Below, one piece after another: positions 29,932-39,271 of a stretch of 64,000 nucleotides of DNA. Under the pieces are notes generated by a model, which was given only the letters and a program-made list of their open reading frames with translations, was not told the origin of the DNA and ran no database searches. Origin of the DNA: Halobacillus amylolyticus (GTDB taxonomy: Bacteria > Bacillota > Bacilli > Bacillales > Halobacillaceae); NCBI RefSeq assembly GCF_022921115.1, contig NZ_CP095075.1, positions 868,001 through 932,000 of the forward strand. The letters run 5' to 3'. A program made the position numbers and the translations under genes. How positions within the stretch are numbered: position 1 is the first letter of the stretch; every line of letters begins with the position of its first letter.

Positions 29932-31161
29932 TTAAAAGGCTTTTGTAATCATAGGTTTACTATCAGTTTGAAAAAGTGAATTTATTACTTTTATATAACT
30001 TACATCTGAAATCTCCATCAAACCCCATTTTAAATAGGAATTAGCATTATCGACTCCCATGACCAAAGAAGAAAACACTGCTATATTCATTCTTAATTCT
30101 ACATCGGCTGGGCCATCTTCTTTTATGTCTACAATTCTTCCTCCTTTAATGTCCAAAATAAAGGGCAAAGAATTAATGGGAAACAAATCATCTTCAATTG
30201 CAAGTTTAACTGAAATTGTAATACTAGGGTTAAAAATGTGATTGCTTTCCTTAAGTTCTTCAAAAAAGCCAGAACAATTAATAATCCTATACATTATCCC
30301 GGTTCCCACATTTGCGATGTGTTTATAGTCAGGGGAGGAAGTAAAATCAACCATTGTTGTTTCTCCACTTTCTGGAGAGTCTAAAAAATGTAAAATTTCG
30401 TCAAAATTAGAGTTAATTATTACTCGCTTAATTTGATCTGATTGACTATTGAGGAAAGTTGAAAACTCTCTTATCACATCTGGAGACTCAAAGAACAGTT
30501 CGTGAATATGCAAATCTTTTTCCTTGATACTATACACAAAATAACCCTTAACTTCTCCCTCGATTACATAACCAATTACCCTACCAAACCAAAAAGGTCT
30601 ATTCAATTCTCTTTCAAAAGGAAATCTCTTCGTCATACCGTGCGTTCGGGAATAAACCCTATTATAACAATCAAGAATTTGTCCTCTTTCATCAACAGTT
30701 AACTCCACCAAGTGGCTCTTTTCTTTATAGTTAGGAAACTCATTTGGATCTAAGTAGAATTGATAGTTCTTTGTACCGATACCAAATCCCATTTTTTTAT
30801 AGAAACTAACTTTAAATGGGTTTAACATAACAAGATTAACTTTTGCGTCTGAATTTAAATTTAAAAAATACTGCAATAATTGATAAGCATTTTTTTCTTT
30901 CTTATGTAACATATCAACAGCCAACATTCCGACTCCTCCAACGCGTATGGGAGTTGAGGAATAATTCATTTCAAAATCAAAAGTCCTCATACCTGCTAAT
31001 AAATTCTTGTCTTTAAATACGCCATATAAATTTTCTTTTGTGGTTTCTTCAATGTGGTTTTCGAGCCATTTATCAGCATTTAAGCCTTCGAATGCTGAAT
31101 TTGCTATTTTATTAAACTTTTCATAATCGCTTCCAGTTATCTTTCTAATATGTTTTTCCAT
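29932..31161 (-). CDS. Eis-like GNAT acetyltransferase
   Basis: 409 residues from the ATG at 31161 with GGAGG 6 nt upstream. An N-terminal GNAT domain (VGGVGMLAVDMLHKKEKNAY), a second GNAT-like domain and a C-terminal sterol-carrier-like domain (VELRMNIAVFSSLVMGVDNA) are the order of the Eis family, some of which acetylate aminoglycosides at several positions. Follows intron copy 1 in the array. Confidence 0.85.
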   Translation of the reverse strand: MEKHIRKITGSDYEKFNKIANSAFEGLNADKWLENHIEETTKENLYGVFKDKNLLAGMRTFDFEMNYSSTPIRVGGVGMLAVDMLHKKEKNAYQLLQYFLNLNSDAKVNLVMLNPFKVSFYKKMGFGIGTKNYQFYLDPNEFPNYKEKSHLVELTVDERGQILDCYNRVYSRTHGMTKRFPFERELNRPFWFGRVIGYVIEGEVKGYFVYSIKEKDLHIHELFFESPDVIREFSTFLNSQSDQIKRVIINSNFDEILHFLDSPESGETTMVDFTSSPDYKHIANVGTGIMYRIINCSGFFEELKESNHIFNPSITISVKLAIEDDLFPINSLPFILDIKGGRIVDIKEDGPADVELRMNIAVFSSLVMGVDNANSYLKWGLMEISDVSYIKVINSLFQTDSKPMITKAF

Positions 31162-31179
31162 CGAAACCTCCAAAATAAT

Positions 31180-31216
31180 TTCTTATTCAATTCTTGCGCC
31201 CGATAATTGAACAGTC
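31180..31216. repeat. array repeat, compact form
   Basis: TTATTCAATTCTTGCGCCCGATAATTGAACAG: a short variant in which TTCAATT and AATTGAA form the outer stem around GCGCCCG. Confidence 0.7.
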
Positions 31217-31592
31217 ATTTATACCTATTCTTGTCGCATTCTATAGCTTTCTTGTGGGCATCCTCGATGGAAAGATGATAGAAATCTGGTTCTTCGGATT
31301 GCTTTGTTTTAGTTACAGAATAAATAGAATCCGATTTTTGCTCCATCTCGTAATTTAGATATCGAATACTTTCCCATACTTCATTTTCATAAGGTCTATC
31401 TCCCGGAAATGGCACTGGGTGATATCCTCTATAAGGTTTAAAGTGAATTTTGTTATTCTCACAATTACTCTTGGTCGTTTCGTATCTTTTTACTGTATAA
31501 GCCTTTCCTCCATTAAATTGTATAATGTCACCAACACCAATTACATCAAATTTCCCCTTTTTTAGTAAGTTACTTTTTAACTTACGAAACAC
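31215..31592 (-). CDS. hypothetical protein
   Basis: 125 residues, soluble, GTG start behind AAAGGAG. A short beta-rich start (GVGDIIQFNGGKAYTVKRYE) may form an SH3-like barrel; the rest is charged. Family not recognised. Its stop lies at the edge of the adjoining array repeat. Confidence 0.6.
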   Translation of the reverse strand: MFRKLKSNLLKKGKFDVIGVGDIIQFNGGKAYTVKRYETTKSNCENNKIHFKPYRGYHPVPFPGDRPYENEVWESIRYLNYEMEQKSDSIYSVTKTKQSEEPDFYHLSIEDAHKKAIECDKNRYK

Positions 31593-31675
31593 GTCACTGC
31601 TCCTTTCTGTTCATCCTGTTCAACTCTTCTTCCCTACTTCACCAAGAATCACAATGGACTGCTGACAGCCCATCT

Positions 31676-31710
31676 TGTTCAATTCTTGCGCCCGTTAATT
31701 GAATAACACA
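31676..31710. repeat. array repeat, compact form
   Basis: GTTCAATTCTTGCGCCCGTTAATTGAATAAC, nearly palindromic (GTTCAATT / AATTGAATAAC). Confidence 0.7.
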
Positions 31711-31716
31711 TCAATT

Positions 31717-32547
31717 TTAATCAATCGGAAAAATGTACACTAAATAATTTAAATAATTCTCTAATCCTATATTTTTAGCAATTATATTAGAAGGCTTATT
31801 TGTCTCCTCACAATCCCAATATGGAATCATACCCTTACTCACACAATCTTTCACAACACAGTGGGCTGCTTTCTGACCTAATTTATTCCCCTGATGATCC
31901 TCTATTGTTTCTATATCTATACCGTGGACATTTTCAGCTACAAAACCTGTAAAACATAAACTCACAATCTTATTTTGGCAGGCAATACAGTAACCAATAC
32001 CCTTACTAAAAAAATCCTCAGAAGAAGACCAGAATTCTGATATTTTTGAGCGTAAAAATCCTGTGTTTTCAAGTGAATTGTACTTATTCTCAAAAAGTTC
32101 TTTGTTGATTTTTAATACGTTATAATCCCCTTTAATTGAAGGTTCATTATTCTCTTTATAATGACCTTTTTCCAACTTATAAACAATTTGATTAGATTTC
32201 TGCACGTGACGATGTTCAAAGATCCTCTCTATCGTCTTATCCCATCCTGAATGATTGCCAATGGCTATAAAATTATTTAATCTCAACTTCTTTGATTCAG
32301 GGAAAATTACCTTATCAATGAATTCATTTATATGGTTATTAAATACCTCATTTTCCTCATCTCCAATAAAGAAAAAACCATCATTATTGCCCAACCAGAT
32401 AAGTCCTGTTTTAGGAGAATGGATATGATCTACAAAAATTCGCCCCGGGTTATTACCTTCTATTACCGCTTTAACTTCTAAATGTCCCGCATCATTTATT
32501 AACTTTTCGCATTTATAGAATTTAGTTTTATCAAGTTCACGAATCAT
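31717..32547 (-). CDS. GNAT acetyltransferase of the GNAT_acetyltr_2 type
   Basis: 276 residues from the ATG at 32547 (GGAGGG, 6 nt spacing). The C-terminal half shows the acetyl-CoA region as VHGIDIETIEDHQGNKLGQKAAHCVV with the following WDCEETNKPSNIIAKNIGL, a pattern shared by this Bacillus-rich family. Acceptor unknown. Confidence 0.75.
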   Translation of the reverse strand: MIRELDKTKFYKCEKLINDAGHLEVKAVIEGNNPGRIFVDHIHSPKTGLIWLGNNDGFFFIGDEENEVFNNHINEFIDKVIFPESKKLRLNNFIAIGNHSGWDKTIERIFEHRHVQKSNQIVYKLEKGHYKENNEPSIKGDYNVLKINKELFENKYNSLENTGFLRSKISEFWSSSEDFFSKGIGYCIACQNKIVSLCFTGFVAENVHGIDIETIEDHQGNKLGQKAAHCVVKDCVSKGMIPYWDCEETNKPSNIIAKNIGLENYLNYLVYIFPID

Positions 32548-32677
32548 TTTTAACCCTCCTACCGAAATAACATTGTAACTTAAATCCATCCAGACTTTTC
32601 CAACATTTATGCTTGGCTATCACAACTAATGATAACCACTGTGGAGCTATCGCCCCTATACTGGTTCATCTATTGAC

Positions 32678-32866
32678 TCATAAAAATTCTAGACTTAGTC
32701 CTACATAAATTAAAACTGAAACAACCGCAAAGCCAGAAAAGAATAATCCTTTCTGAAACTTTGTCCAATTTTTCATCCACCCCCAACGTTTTCGATCTAC
32801 ATCCAACCAAAAGAAATCGAATAATACTGCTAATATCACAATCAATAAAGCTGCGAAGGTACCCAA
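32678..32866 (-). CDS. small membrane protein
   Basis: 62 residues if it starts at the TTG at 32866, which has GGAGGG 7 nt upstream; an ATG five codons earlier overlaps that site. Two membrane segments (FAALLIVILAVLFDFFWL and GLFFSGFAVVSVLIYVGLSL) flank a basic Trp-rich loop. Function unknown. Confidence 0.6.
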   Translation of the reverse strand: MGTFAALLIVILAVLFDFFWLDVDRKRWGWMKNWTKFQKGLFFSGFAVVSVLIYVGLSLEFL

Positions 32867-32958
32867 AGAACAGCCCTCCATTTTTATTCTTATTTTAACT
32901 ATACCATTATTAAACCAAATAATTCCAAGTGAATTGAGTAGTCTTTTTATTGAGTTAT

Positions 32959-33110
32959 CTCGAAATCAAGTCTTCAAGATAATGGCCCTTAAATGTAAAA
33001 AGGACGCGTTATTCGAGAACCGCGCCCCTTATCATGAAGACTCGACTTCAAAATAATATTAAAACGATCTTCCATTTTTGCCCCCTTTAACGGAAGACTC
33101 GAAATCAAGG
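32959..33110. repeat. array repeat, long form
   Basis: TCAAGTCTTCAAGATAATGGCCC, ACGCGTTATTCGAGAACCGCGCCCC, GAAGACTCGACTTCAAAATAAT and a further GCCCCCTTTAACGGAAGACTCG: two tandem right-hand blocks. It makes up most of the 32.88-33.22 kb gap; the remainder shows nothing recognisable. Confidence 0.8.
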
Positions 33111-33219
33111 TATGTAATTTAATATTTCTTTTTTGTTCTATTTTGAAATAAGTCTATAGCTCATACATTTGATTTAGATATCAGAGTTATGAACCCTGTA
33201 AGTTAAGCCTTACTAAGCT

Positions 33220-34128
33220 TTACATTACACCCGAATCAATCACCAATTTGGGTGGAGACGTTGTAAGTTTCACATTTACGTCCAGCGGTACACCATAATT
33301 TGGCTGGCAATGACCAAAGGGAAAATTCTCAACAACAGGAAAAGGAGAACTAGCGAAGAAGTTTTTAAGCACTTTTCTTAATTTCAATTCTTCGTCCGAA
33401 TCCACCTGGAAGTTACCTAAGACTACACCTTGAACCTCATCGAACACCCCTGCCTGTTTGAGATGAGTAAGCTTCAAATCCACAAGAAACGCTGGTTCTG
33501 CAACTTCCTCTATTAGTAGGATTGCTCCATTTGAATCTACTTGATAAGGTGTGCCCAGTCCATTAGTTAGTAGTGTTAAATTCCCTCCCACTAATTTCCC
33601 TTCTCCTGTACCATGAGCTAGCGTGTTGAGAGACGATTTATGAGAATCATAGGTCATAAATTCTCTTGTGAACAGAGATGAAAACGAGCATTCCGTCTCC
33701 ATCGTTCTTTGTTCGTCATTCAGATCGGATGCCACCATCGGACCGTGGAAGGTAACCATTTCACTTGATTTCTGAATGGCATTAAGCAGATATGTAATGT
33801 CGCTGTACCCCCAAAATATTTTAGGATTACTTTGTATCTTTTCGTAATCAATCATATCAGCAATTTTTGCTGTCCCAAATCCTCCATTTGCGCAAAAAAT
33901 TCCACGGATAGTAGGATCACAAAAAGCCTCATATAAGTCAGTAAGTCGCTTTCGATCGACAGCTGCAAGATCTTCCTCAATATCGAACACGTGTCGTCCA
34001 ATGACCACATCTAGCCCCATTTCTTCTAATACACGTTTTCCCTGAATCAGGTGCTCTCTGTCTGGTGGCCCGGCCGGTGCAATAACTGCTACCCGATCAC
34101 CCTCTTTTAAAGCAAGTGGTTTAATCAT
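33220..34128 (-). CDS. LD-carboxypeptidase / MccF-like S66 peptidase
   Basis: 302 residues. The catalytic serine is in WGYSDIT, the glutamate in LLIEEV, the histidine in FGHCQPNYG, and the N-terminal VAVIAPAGPPD plus FCANGGFGTAKI are family markers. S66 enzymes trim muropeptides (LdcA) or cleave microcin C-type nucleotide peptides (MccF self-immunity). Which one applies is unclear; standing alone in a cassette, a resistance role is plausible. Confidence 0.9.
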   Translation of the reverse strand: MIKPLALKEGDRVAVIAPAGPPDREHLIQGKRVLEEMGLDVVIGRHVFDIEEDLAAVDRKRLTDLYEAFCDPTIRGIFCANGGFGTAKIADMIDYEKIQSNPKIFWGYSDITYLLNAIQKSSEMVTFHGPMVASDLNDEQRTMETECSFSSLFTREFMTYDSHKSSLNTLAHGTGEGKLVGGNLTLLTNGLGTPYQVDSNGAILLIEEVAEPAFLVDLKLTHLKQAGVFDEVQGVVLGNFQVDSDEELKLRKVLKNFFASSPFPVVENFPFGHCQPNYGVPLDVNVKLTTSPPKLVIDSGVM

Positions 34129-34274
34129 AAGCTTTCCTCACTTTCCTTAGTTCTGAAATTTGAATGTTGTTGTCGGACTATTTCAGCGTGAAATAATTTA
34201 TTAAATAATAGTTCCCTTTATTGAAAACGTAATTTCAAGATAATAAAATAAGTATTTCTTACGATAAACTCACA

Positions 34275-35557
34275 CTATTTCCATGGAAGAGAATCGTATT
34301 CGCCTTCCCACAAAGGAAATTTAAGACGATTAGAGAATTCACCTTCGTATCCAATTAAGTATAAAAGAAGCATTTCAGTATAATACAATCCCAACTGATT
34401 TATTAAGAACTTATCATGTATAAAGTAACTATCTATACTTGAATTACGTTTTGGATGAGCTATATGATTTCTGTAATTTACTAGTAAATGGGAGCCGGAA
34501 TCAAAATGAGTACTGAATTTCTTATGTTCACCACTGAGAACAGTTTTTATTGAAATTTCATCTAATATAGTTTCTAGATTTATTTGAAAATTGTTTTTAT
34601 CGAACTTTGATTTACTAATGATTTGCGGTGTCTGTTGGGTTAGTAAAACAAAAGATAGTTTTTCTAAAGCAATTTGGGAATTGATTGTTTTATTCTCTAT
34701 AAATGTTGCGTTTAATGATTCAACATACCAGTGTATAGTTTCTTTTATAGTCCTCCTTAAAAACTTGTCCTTAAACCTAGAAGCAAAATTTTGAAACAGA
34801 CTTTCAATAACTTTGCCTTTTTGCTTAGGAAACCAGTTAGGAATTTCTCCATAGGGGCTCATTAAAGGTACTGAAAATTCCTTGTGTACCTCCCCCTCTT
34901 TGTTCTTGCAAATTTTTATTGGCATACCTATATGCCTACCTGCACACAGTGTAAAAATCCATACAAGTATCTCTTCTATATCAGTAACGTCTGATTTCTT
35001 AAACTTACTCCCATCTTTTTTGTCAATTTTTATAATGTGGGTAATACCGTGTCCATTACTATCCTTTAAGTTCGAAAAGATCCTCTTATCTTTATAATCA
35101 TGACGATGTTGCAATTCTATGTTCCAGTTTTCATGTTCTATAGTAACTCCACCTCGATAGTGAAAGTTATCTTTTGTGATGTTGTCACCGAGATTTTTAC
35201 GAAATTATTTACATGAATGTAGTAGCTGTCCATATAAAAATCTTTATCATCCTGTAATTTGTATAACACTATACCTTTAGCAACATGATTATTTTGAACA
35301 GAATCTAAACTTGCTTTAGTTGGTATCATCCCAGGAACTTCTAAAATGATTTCTTTCTTATCCATGAGTGATAGAATATCTACTTTTTCAGTTTTTCCAA
35401 AAAATCTTATAGCTGGTTTTGAATAAAAGTTAAACTCAACAGTCCCGTTTAGTTGGATTAACTGACTATCACTTATTAAACTGTAATTACCTTCATAAAT
35501 TGTAAATTTCTCATCAACATTAAAAAATCTAGAACCAATAGCTCTAGTTGAATTCAA
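34275..35557 (-). pseudogene. HEPN-domain protein (ApeA-like layout), frameshifted
   Basis: Two frames, 35557-35138 and 35114-34275, are one gene: a single indel in the T-run at 35194-35198 joins them through NFVKNLGDNITKDNFHYR. The product would be about 425 residues. The N-terminal beta-rich part resembles ApeA N-terminal domains. The C-terminal part carries LVNYRNHIAHPKR, whose R-x4-H motif is the RNase active site of HEPN proteins. ApeA-type HEPN proteins act as abortive-infection effectors. Assigning it to that group is inference from layout. Confidence 0.7.
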
Positions 35558-35686
35558 ATTATCACTTCCTTAATAAGGAAACATAAAATAACATTCCATT
35601 TAATTAGAATCATAACACAAAATGTTATATTATCTCGAAACTGAGTCTTACACAATCCTGTCCTTAACTGGAATGAAATTCACATT

Positions 35687-35780
35687 TATCTCGAATTCAA
35701 GTCTTCCAGATAATGGCCCGATTCAAAAAGGACGCCTCGTTCAAAAAGCGCGCCCCGTTTGCTTAATATCAATTATTTCA
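35687..35780. repeat. array repeat
   Basis: TCAAGTCTTCCAGATAATGGCCCG, GACGCCTCGTTCAAAAAGCGCGCCCCGTTTGCTTAA. It lies directly downstream of the recombinase gene. Confidence 0.75.
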
Positions 35781-35827
35781 AGTCCAAAGAATTAACTCAA
35801 TCCTTTATTTCATAAAACATAAAAAGC

Positions 35828-35857
35828 ACGCCCTCTAAAGAGCGTACTAACTAAAAG
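35828..35857 (-). terminator. terminator of the recombinase gene
   Basis: On the minus strand ACGCTCTTTAGAGGGCGT followed by GCTTTTTATG; it starts within the last codons/stop region of the gene. Confidence 0.7.
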
Positions 35858-36692
35858 TATTTGCTATATAAATCCTGCCTCAACTTACCACTAAGTTGGG
35901 CATATATTTTCGTAGTCTCACTCTTCTCATGACCAAGTAAACTCTGAATGACTTCAAGTGGTGCTCCATTGTTGATCATATGAGTCGCATAACTATGTCT
36001 TAATTGGTGCGGATGTATGCTCTTCTTAATACCAGCTCGACTAGATATACGCTTAATGATGTATCTTATAAGGTCGATACTCATCCTTCTTTTAGGCTTT
36101 CTCTCCGTTATAAATAAGCAGGATCATGGTCATCACGTTCGTCTACGTAACGCTTCAACCAAAGGGAGCAACGAGTATTGAAGTACACTTCCCGTTCCCT
36201 ATCCCCTTTTCCATGTACAATAACAGAGTTTGTGGTGAAGTTAATATCATTACGATTAAGCTTTACAACTTCTCCAATGCGACAACCGGTTGAATAAATG
36301 AATTCAAATAATGCGTTTTCCATAGAGTTTTGGCAAGCTTCTCTAAGGTGTTCAATTTCGAGTTCGGAAAGAAACTTTGGAATTCTCTTCCCTAGCTTTG
36401 GTTCTTTCAACTTAGCTGCAGGATTTTTATGAATGAATCCCTCATCATATGTCCATTTGAATATAGATCGAATACACCGAACGCGGTGCCCTAAACTGGA
36501 GGGCTTTAAATGGTTTCCTAACTCAATAAGATAACCTTTTAACTGGTCTGTAGTTATGTCATTCATAAGTACGTCACCAAAATAGCCTAGTAACAGGTTG
36601 TACTGAAAACCATACGTTTTCAAGGTTAGAGGTGAATAGCCCTCAATCTTTTTATCAAGTTGGTATTTCTCCCAAGCTTCTGATAATAACAT
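35851..36692 (-). pseudogene. XerC/D-like tyrosine recombinase, frameshifted
   Basis: About 280 codons. The N-terminal SAM-like core-binding domain (SPLTLKTYGFQYNLLLGYFG) is followed by the catalytic domain: Arg in STGCRIGEV, Lys in VHGKGDRER, His/Arg in HPHQLRHSYATHM, His in LLGHEKSETTKIY and the tyrosine nucleophile in IYAQLS. All six catalytic positions are present. The frame breaks once near 36107-36112, where one base restores AYLFITERKPKRR. It is the only site-specific recombinase in the array, hence a candidate for (former) unit mobility. It has no obvious extra alpha-helix insert as in IntI. Confidence 0.88.
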
Positions 36693-36824
36693 TTCGCTTC
36701 ACTCTCCTAAGGTTATGAACCAAGTAATCTTGATTCTATTATAATCAGGAGGAGTAAATTTCATACTAGAGTTATTCAACAATCTAATAGTTTCACTTAA
36801 TTTGTAAAGCTAAGAGTCGTTGGT

Positions 36825-36885
36825 ACACTTGAAACGGGCGCTTTCTCTAATCTGAACTGCGCCTCGATTGTTTAACTTTCAAAAG
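36825..36885. repeat. array repeat
   Basis: GGGCGCTTTCTCTAATCTGAACTGCGCCTCGATTGTTTAAC, hairpin core with a diverged stem. Confidence 0.55.
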
Positions 36886-36906
36886 TTTAAAACGGCAGCT
36901 TATTGG

Positions 36907-37383
36907 CTACCAAGTATCTCCGCCAGAAGGGGGTGGCCATTCTCCTATTATTCGTCGGGTTAATGCTACCTGACCAGTATGATAACTATTGTGGTTTACA
37001 AGCATGACTAAAAAGTCACCACGAGTACCTTCGGATTTCCCGAATCCCCGTTCCTCCAGGTCCTTTTTTGCTTCGTTTTCAGCTTCCTTTAACCCTTCAC
37101 TGAACTTAAAAACAGCGTCATTCCACTCGGTTTCATTTGATGGAGATGTTCCACCGGGCCAAGATTCTTCTGCATGATCTGGGAAATTGGGTACCGTTCC
37201 TTTAAGGTAATCAAGAATAAAGTCCTGCCAAAAAATCATATGATTGAGAATTTGCCAAACCGAATGCGGACATTCCTCTGGTTTTTTACCAACCACTTCC
37301 CACTGTAAACCCTCAAAGACCGATAGGGGATCAACATGGGCGTCTTCTCCATGTAGTCCATTTTGAAAGAAATAAGATGACAA
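36907..37383 (-). CDS. DinB-family protein
   Basis: 158 residues from a TTG behind GGAGGG. Metal-ligand histidines in QILNHMIFWQDF and VNHNSYHTGQVALTRR, the standard DinB positions; ends with a Pro-rich tail. Substrate unknown. Unrelated at detail level to the DinB gene at 12.2 kb. Confidence 0.85.
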   Translation of the reverse strand: MSSYFFQNGLHGEDAHVDPLSVFEGLQWEVVGKKPEECPHSVWQILNHMIFWQDFILDYLKGTVPNFPDHAEESWPGGTSPSNETEWNDAVFKFSEGLKEAENEAKKDLEERGFGKSEGTRGDFLVMLVNHNSYHTGQVALTRRIIGEWPPPSGGDTW

Positions 37384-37450
37384 AAATAACCCTCCCTATC
37401 ATTATTGAATAAAGTTTTTACTCGGGTACCGCGCCTCGTTTGTTATACTG

Positions 37451-37507
37451 CTAAGGTGCTACAAGTTCCACTTTTATTCTGTCAGGGTCTTCAAAATAAA
37501 CAGCAAG
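37451..37507 (-). pseudogene. remnant of a glyoxalase/VOC-fold gene C-terminus
   Basis: Eighteen codons read AVYFEDPDRIKVELVAP-stop, the typical last strand and metal-ligand region (FxDPDG-x-x-x-E) of VOC-family proteins. The upstream part is replaced directly by the repeat hairpin starting at 37504, so the unit looks cut by recombination into the repeat. Confidence 0.75.
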
Positions 37508-37642
37508 CGCAAATCCTTTATTCCGGAAATGCTCTCCTTATACGGAAGACTCGATTTCAAGATAATCTTAAATACATAGCCATTTGCTGTTTTGCTTTCC
37601 TAATTTGGAATATCAACAAACTCCTATTAGCTGGTATTCCGG
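37504..37642. repeat. array repeat, long form
   Basis: AAGCGCAAATCCTTTATTCCGGAAATGC hairpin, ACGGAAGACTCGATTTCAAG block, and distal CTCCTATTAGCTGGTATTCC. Confidence 0.85.
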
Positions 37643-37652
37643 AATAGTGTAT

Positions 37653-38168
37653 TTACAACACCTCTGTTACAATTCCTTCTTCAACTCCAAATTGGATAAG
37701 GCCTTCGTAAGGGTCACCAGGAATGTCTAACAGTGTACAAAATGCTGGTTCGGTCTTGTATCCTTGCATTTTAAGATTTATCACTTTCTCTTTAAGAATG
37801 GGGTCTTTTTTTAATAGTTTGTATTCTATTAACATATGGAGATATGCATTTTGTTTCTGTACAGGTTGAGATTGACCAAACAACTCAAACTCAAAATTAC
37901 TGAAGAAAAAATTTGCTTTAACGACCTGGTTACCTCTTATAGTTGCTCTTTTCAGCGTGAAATTGCCTTTATTATTGTATAGAGTTTGTAGCCGTTCTTC
38001 AAAATGATCTAAATCTTGTACTTCCATAACAATGTCTAGGTCTGATCCTACTACATCTATACCGATGGGCAGAGTTCCGCATAGAACTGGATTGTATGTA
38101 CTTAAGTCATTACAAATATCCAGTTCCTTGATTGCTGCATAAGCTTTTTGCTGCTTTTTACTTCCCAT
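37653..38168 (-). CDS. DUF4269-type nucleotidyltransferase-like protein
   Basis: 171 residues from the ATG at 38168 (GAGGGG upstream). GTLPIGIDVVGSDLDIVMEV resembles the GS...DxD active-site strand of pol-beta-type nucleotidyltransferases, as in the DUF4269 family of Bacilli. Role unknown. Confidence 0.7.
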   Translation of the reverse strand: MGSKKQQKAYAAIKELDICNDLSTYNPVLCGTLPIGIDVVGSDLDIVMEVQDLDHFEERLQTLYNNKGNFTLKRATIRGNQVVKANFFFSNFEFELFGQSQPVQKQNAYLHMLIEYKLLKKDPILKEKVINLKMQGYKTEPAFCTLLDIPGDPYEGLIQFGVEEGIVTEVL

Positions 38169-38239
38169 TTTCATCCCCTCAAATAAATTAATCAATGCAG
38201 CACCTTCCTCACTTGAAGATATAACCTTTAGGCCGTTTC

Positions 38240-38318
38240 TTGTTCCAGAAAAGCTTCCTTTTCATGAAGACTTGATTTCAAGATAATATTAATAACGGTC
38301 TTCCCGTTTTGCCCCGAT
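38240..38318. repeat. array repeat
   Basis: CCAGAAAAGCTTCCTTTTCATGAAGACTTGATTTCAAG, then a second TTGCCCC block. Confidence 0.75.
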
Positions 38319-38319
38319 G

Positions 38320-38634
38320 TTACATGCTCTTTAAACCTTTAAATACATCTCCCATCAAGAAATCATTTTCTATAGTAGCTTCTTCAATCTCAACGATGTC
38401 TCTAGTTAAGTAATAATCAACTCTAGAAAAAGGATCATTTTCTACATATTGTTTGGCAAGCTGGTATGTAGGTACATCTATAATCATTAAGGCTGTACCA
38501 TCCTTACATGGACCACAAAAAGGTAAAACACCTTTTCCCTTTAATTTTCTTAAATAAGAAGCATGTTCGCGCATTAAATCTTCGTTCATTAATTCCTTTT
38601 GCTTGTTGGATAAACGTACAATGAACTTTTTCAC
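38320..38634 (-). CDS. YciI-like (dimeric ferredoxin-fold) protein
   Basis: 104 residues, GTG start behind GGAGGGG. MKKFIVRLS, REHASYLRKLKGKGVLPFCGPC and a MIIDV-x-AKQYVENDPF region follow the YciI pattern, with the conserved His and a 'NDPF' turn. Enzymatic role of the family is poorly known. It lies 18 bp after a broken MarR gene, together forming a two-gene unit. Confidence 0.75.
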   Translation of the reverse strand: MKKFIVRLSNKQKELMNEDLMREHASYLRKLKGKGVLPFCGPCKDGTALMIIDVPTYQLAKQYVENDPFSRVDYYLTRDIVEIEEATIENDFLMGDVFKGLKSM

Positions 38635-38652
38635 TTTAGCTCCCCTCCAAAA

Positions 38653-39074
38653 TTAAATCTTTTTATTTAATTCATCAATAGCTACCTTTATATTGTTTAA
38701 TTTACCCTCTAATGTTTCGTCAAGCTCATAGTCACATTCTCGAAGTATCTGTAATGCTTGGTTTAAGATCCCCCTCCCTTTGTCACTTAATTGTATATTC
38801 AATGACCTCCTTTCATTTCCATGCAGCCTTTCAATAAAACCTCTCGTTCCATTCTTCTAAGTAAGTTGCTAACCGTAGTACGTTCAAGTTGCAGATGCTC
38901 AGCAATACTAGTTAGGGTGCTTGGGCCATAATCTTTAATAACCTCCATGACATACACATAGGAGGTATTAAGCTCCAATGGTTCTAAATGTTCTTCATAA
39001 AACTTTTGTATTTTTTTCCTAGCTAAACTTATTTGAAATGCTAAACAATTTATTGTTACTGAATTTTTCTCCAT
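38653..39074 (-). pseudogene. MarR-family regulator, frameshifted
   Basis: Winged-helix start (TLTSIAEHLQLERTTVSNLLRRMER) runs out of frame at about 38852. One added base continues as RGFIERLHGNERRSLNIQLS, the expected wing, and on to a TAA at 38653. Likely the local regulator of the YciI gene that follows. Confidence 0.85.
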
Positions 39075-39155
39075 GTTAGCATGCTAACAATCAATTAAAA
39101 TTTTACTTCCTCTACTAATCAAAACATTACTTCTTCATCATTTTACTCGACAATC

Positions 39156-39252
39156 TAGCCCTTTTCACAAAGAAAGAGCGCAAGTCTTATTCCAGATTTG
39201 CGCCCCGTTTCATGAAGATTTGATTTCAAGATAATATTCATAACGGTTGCTC
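39156..39252. repeat. array repeat, reference copy
   Basis: One of the cleanest copies: TAGCCCTTTTCACAAAG, hairpin GAGCGCAAGTCTTATTCC / AGATTTGCGCCCC, CATGAAGATTTGATTTCAAG, ATAATATTCATAACGGTTGC. The ten-bp stem has one G-U type mismatch. Confidence 0.9.
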
Positions 39253-39271
39253 CAGTTTGCGGAATGGTTTC

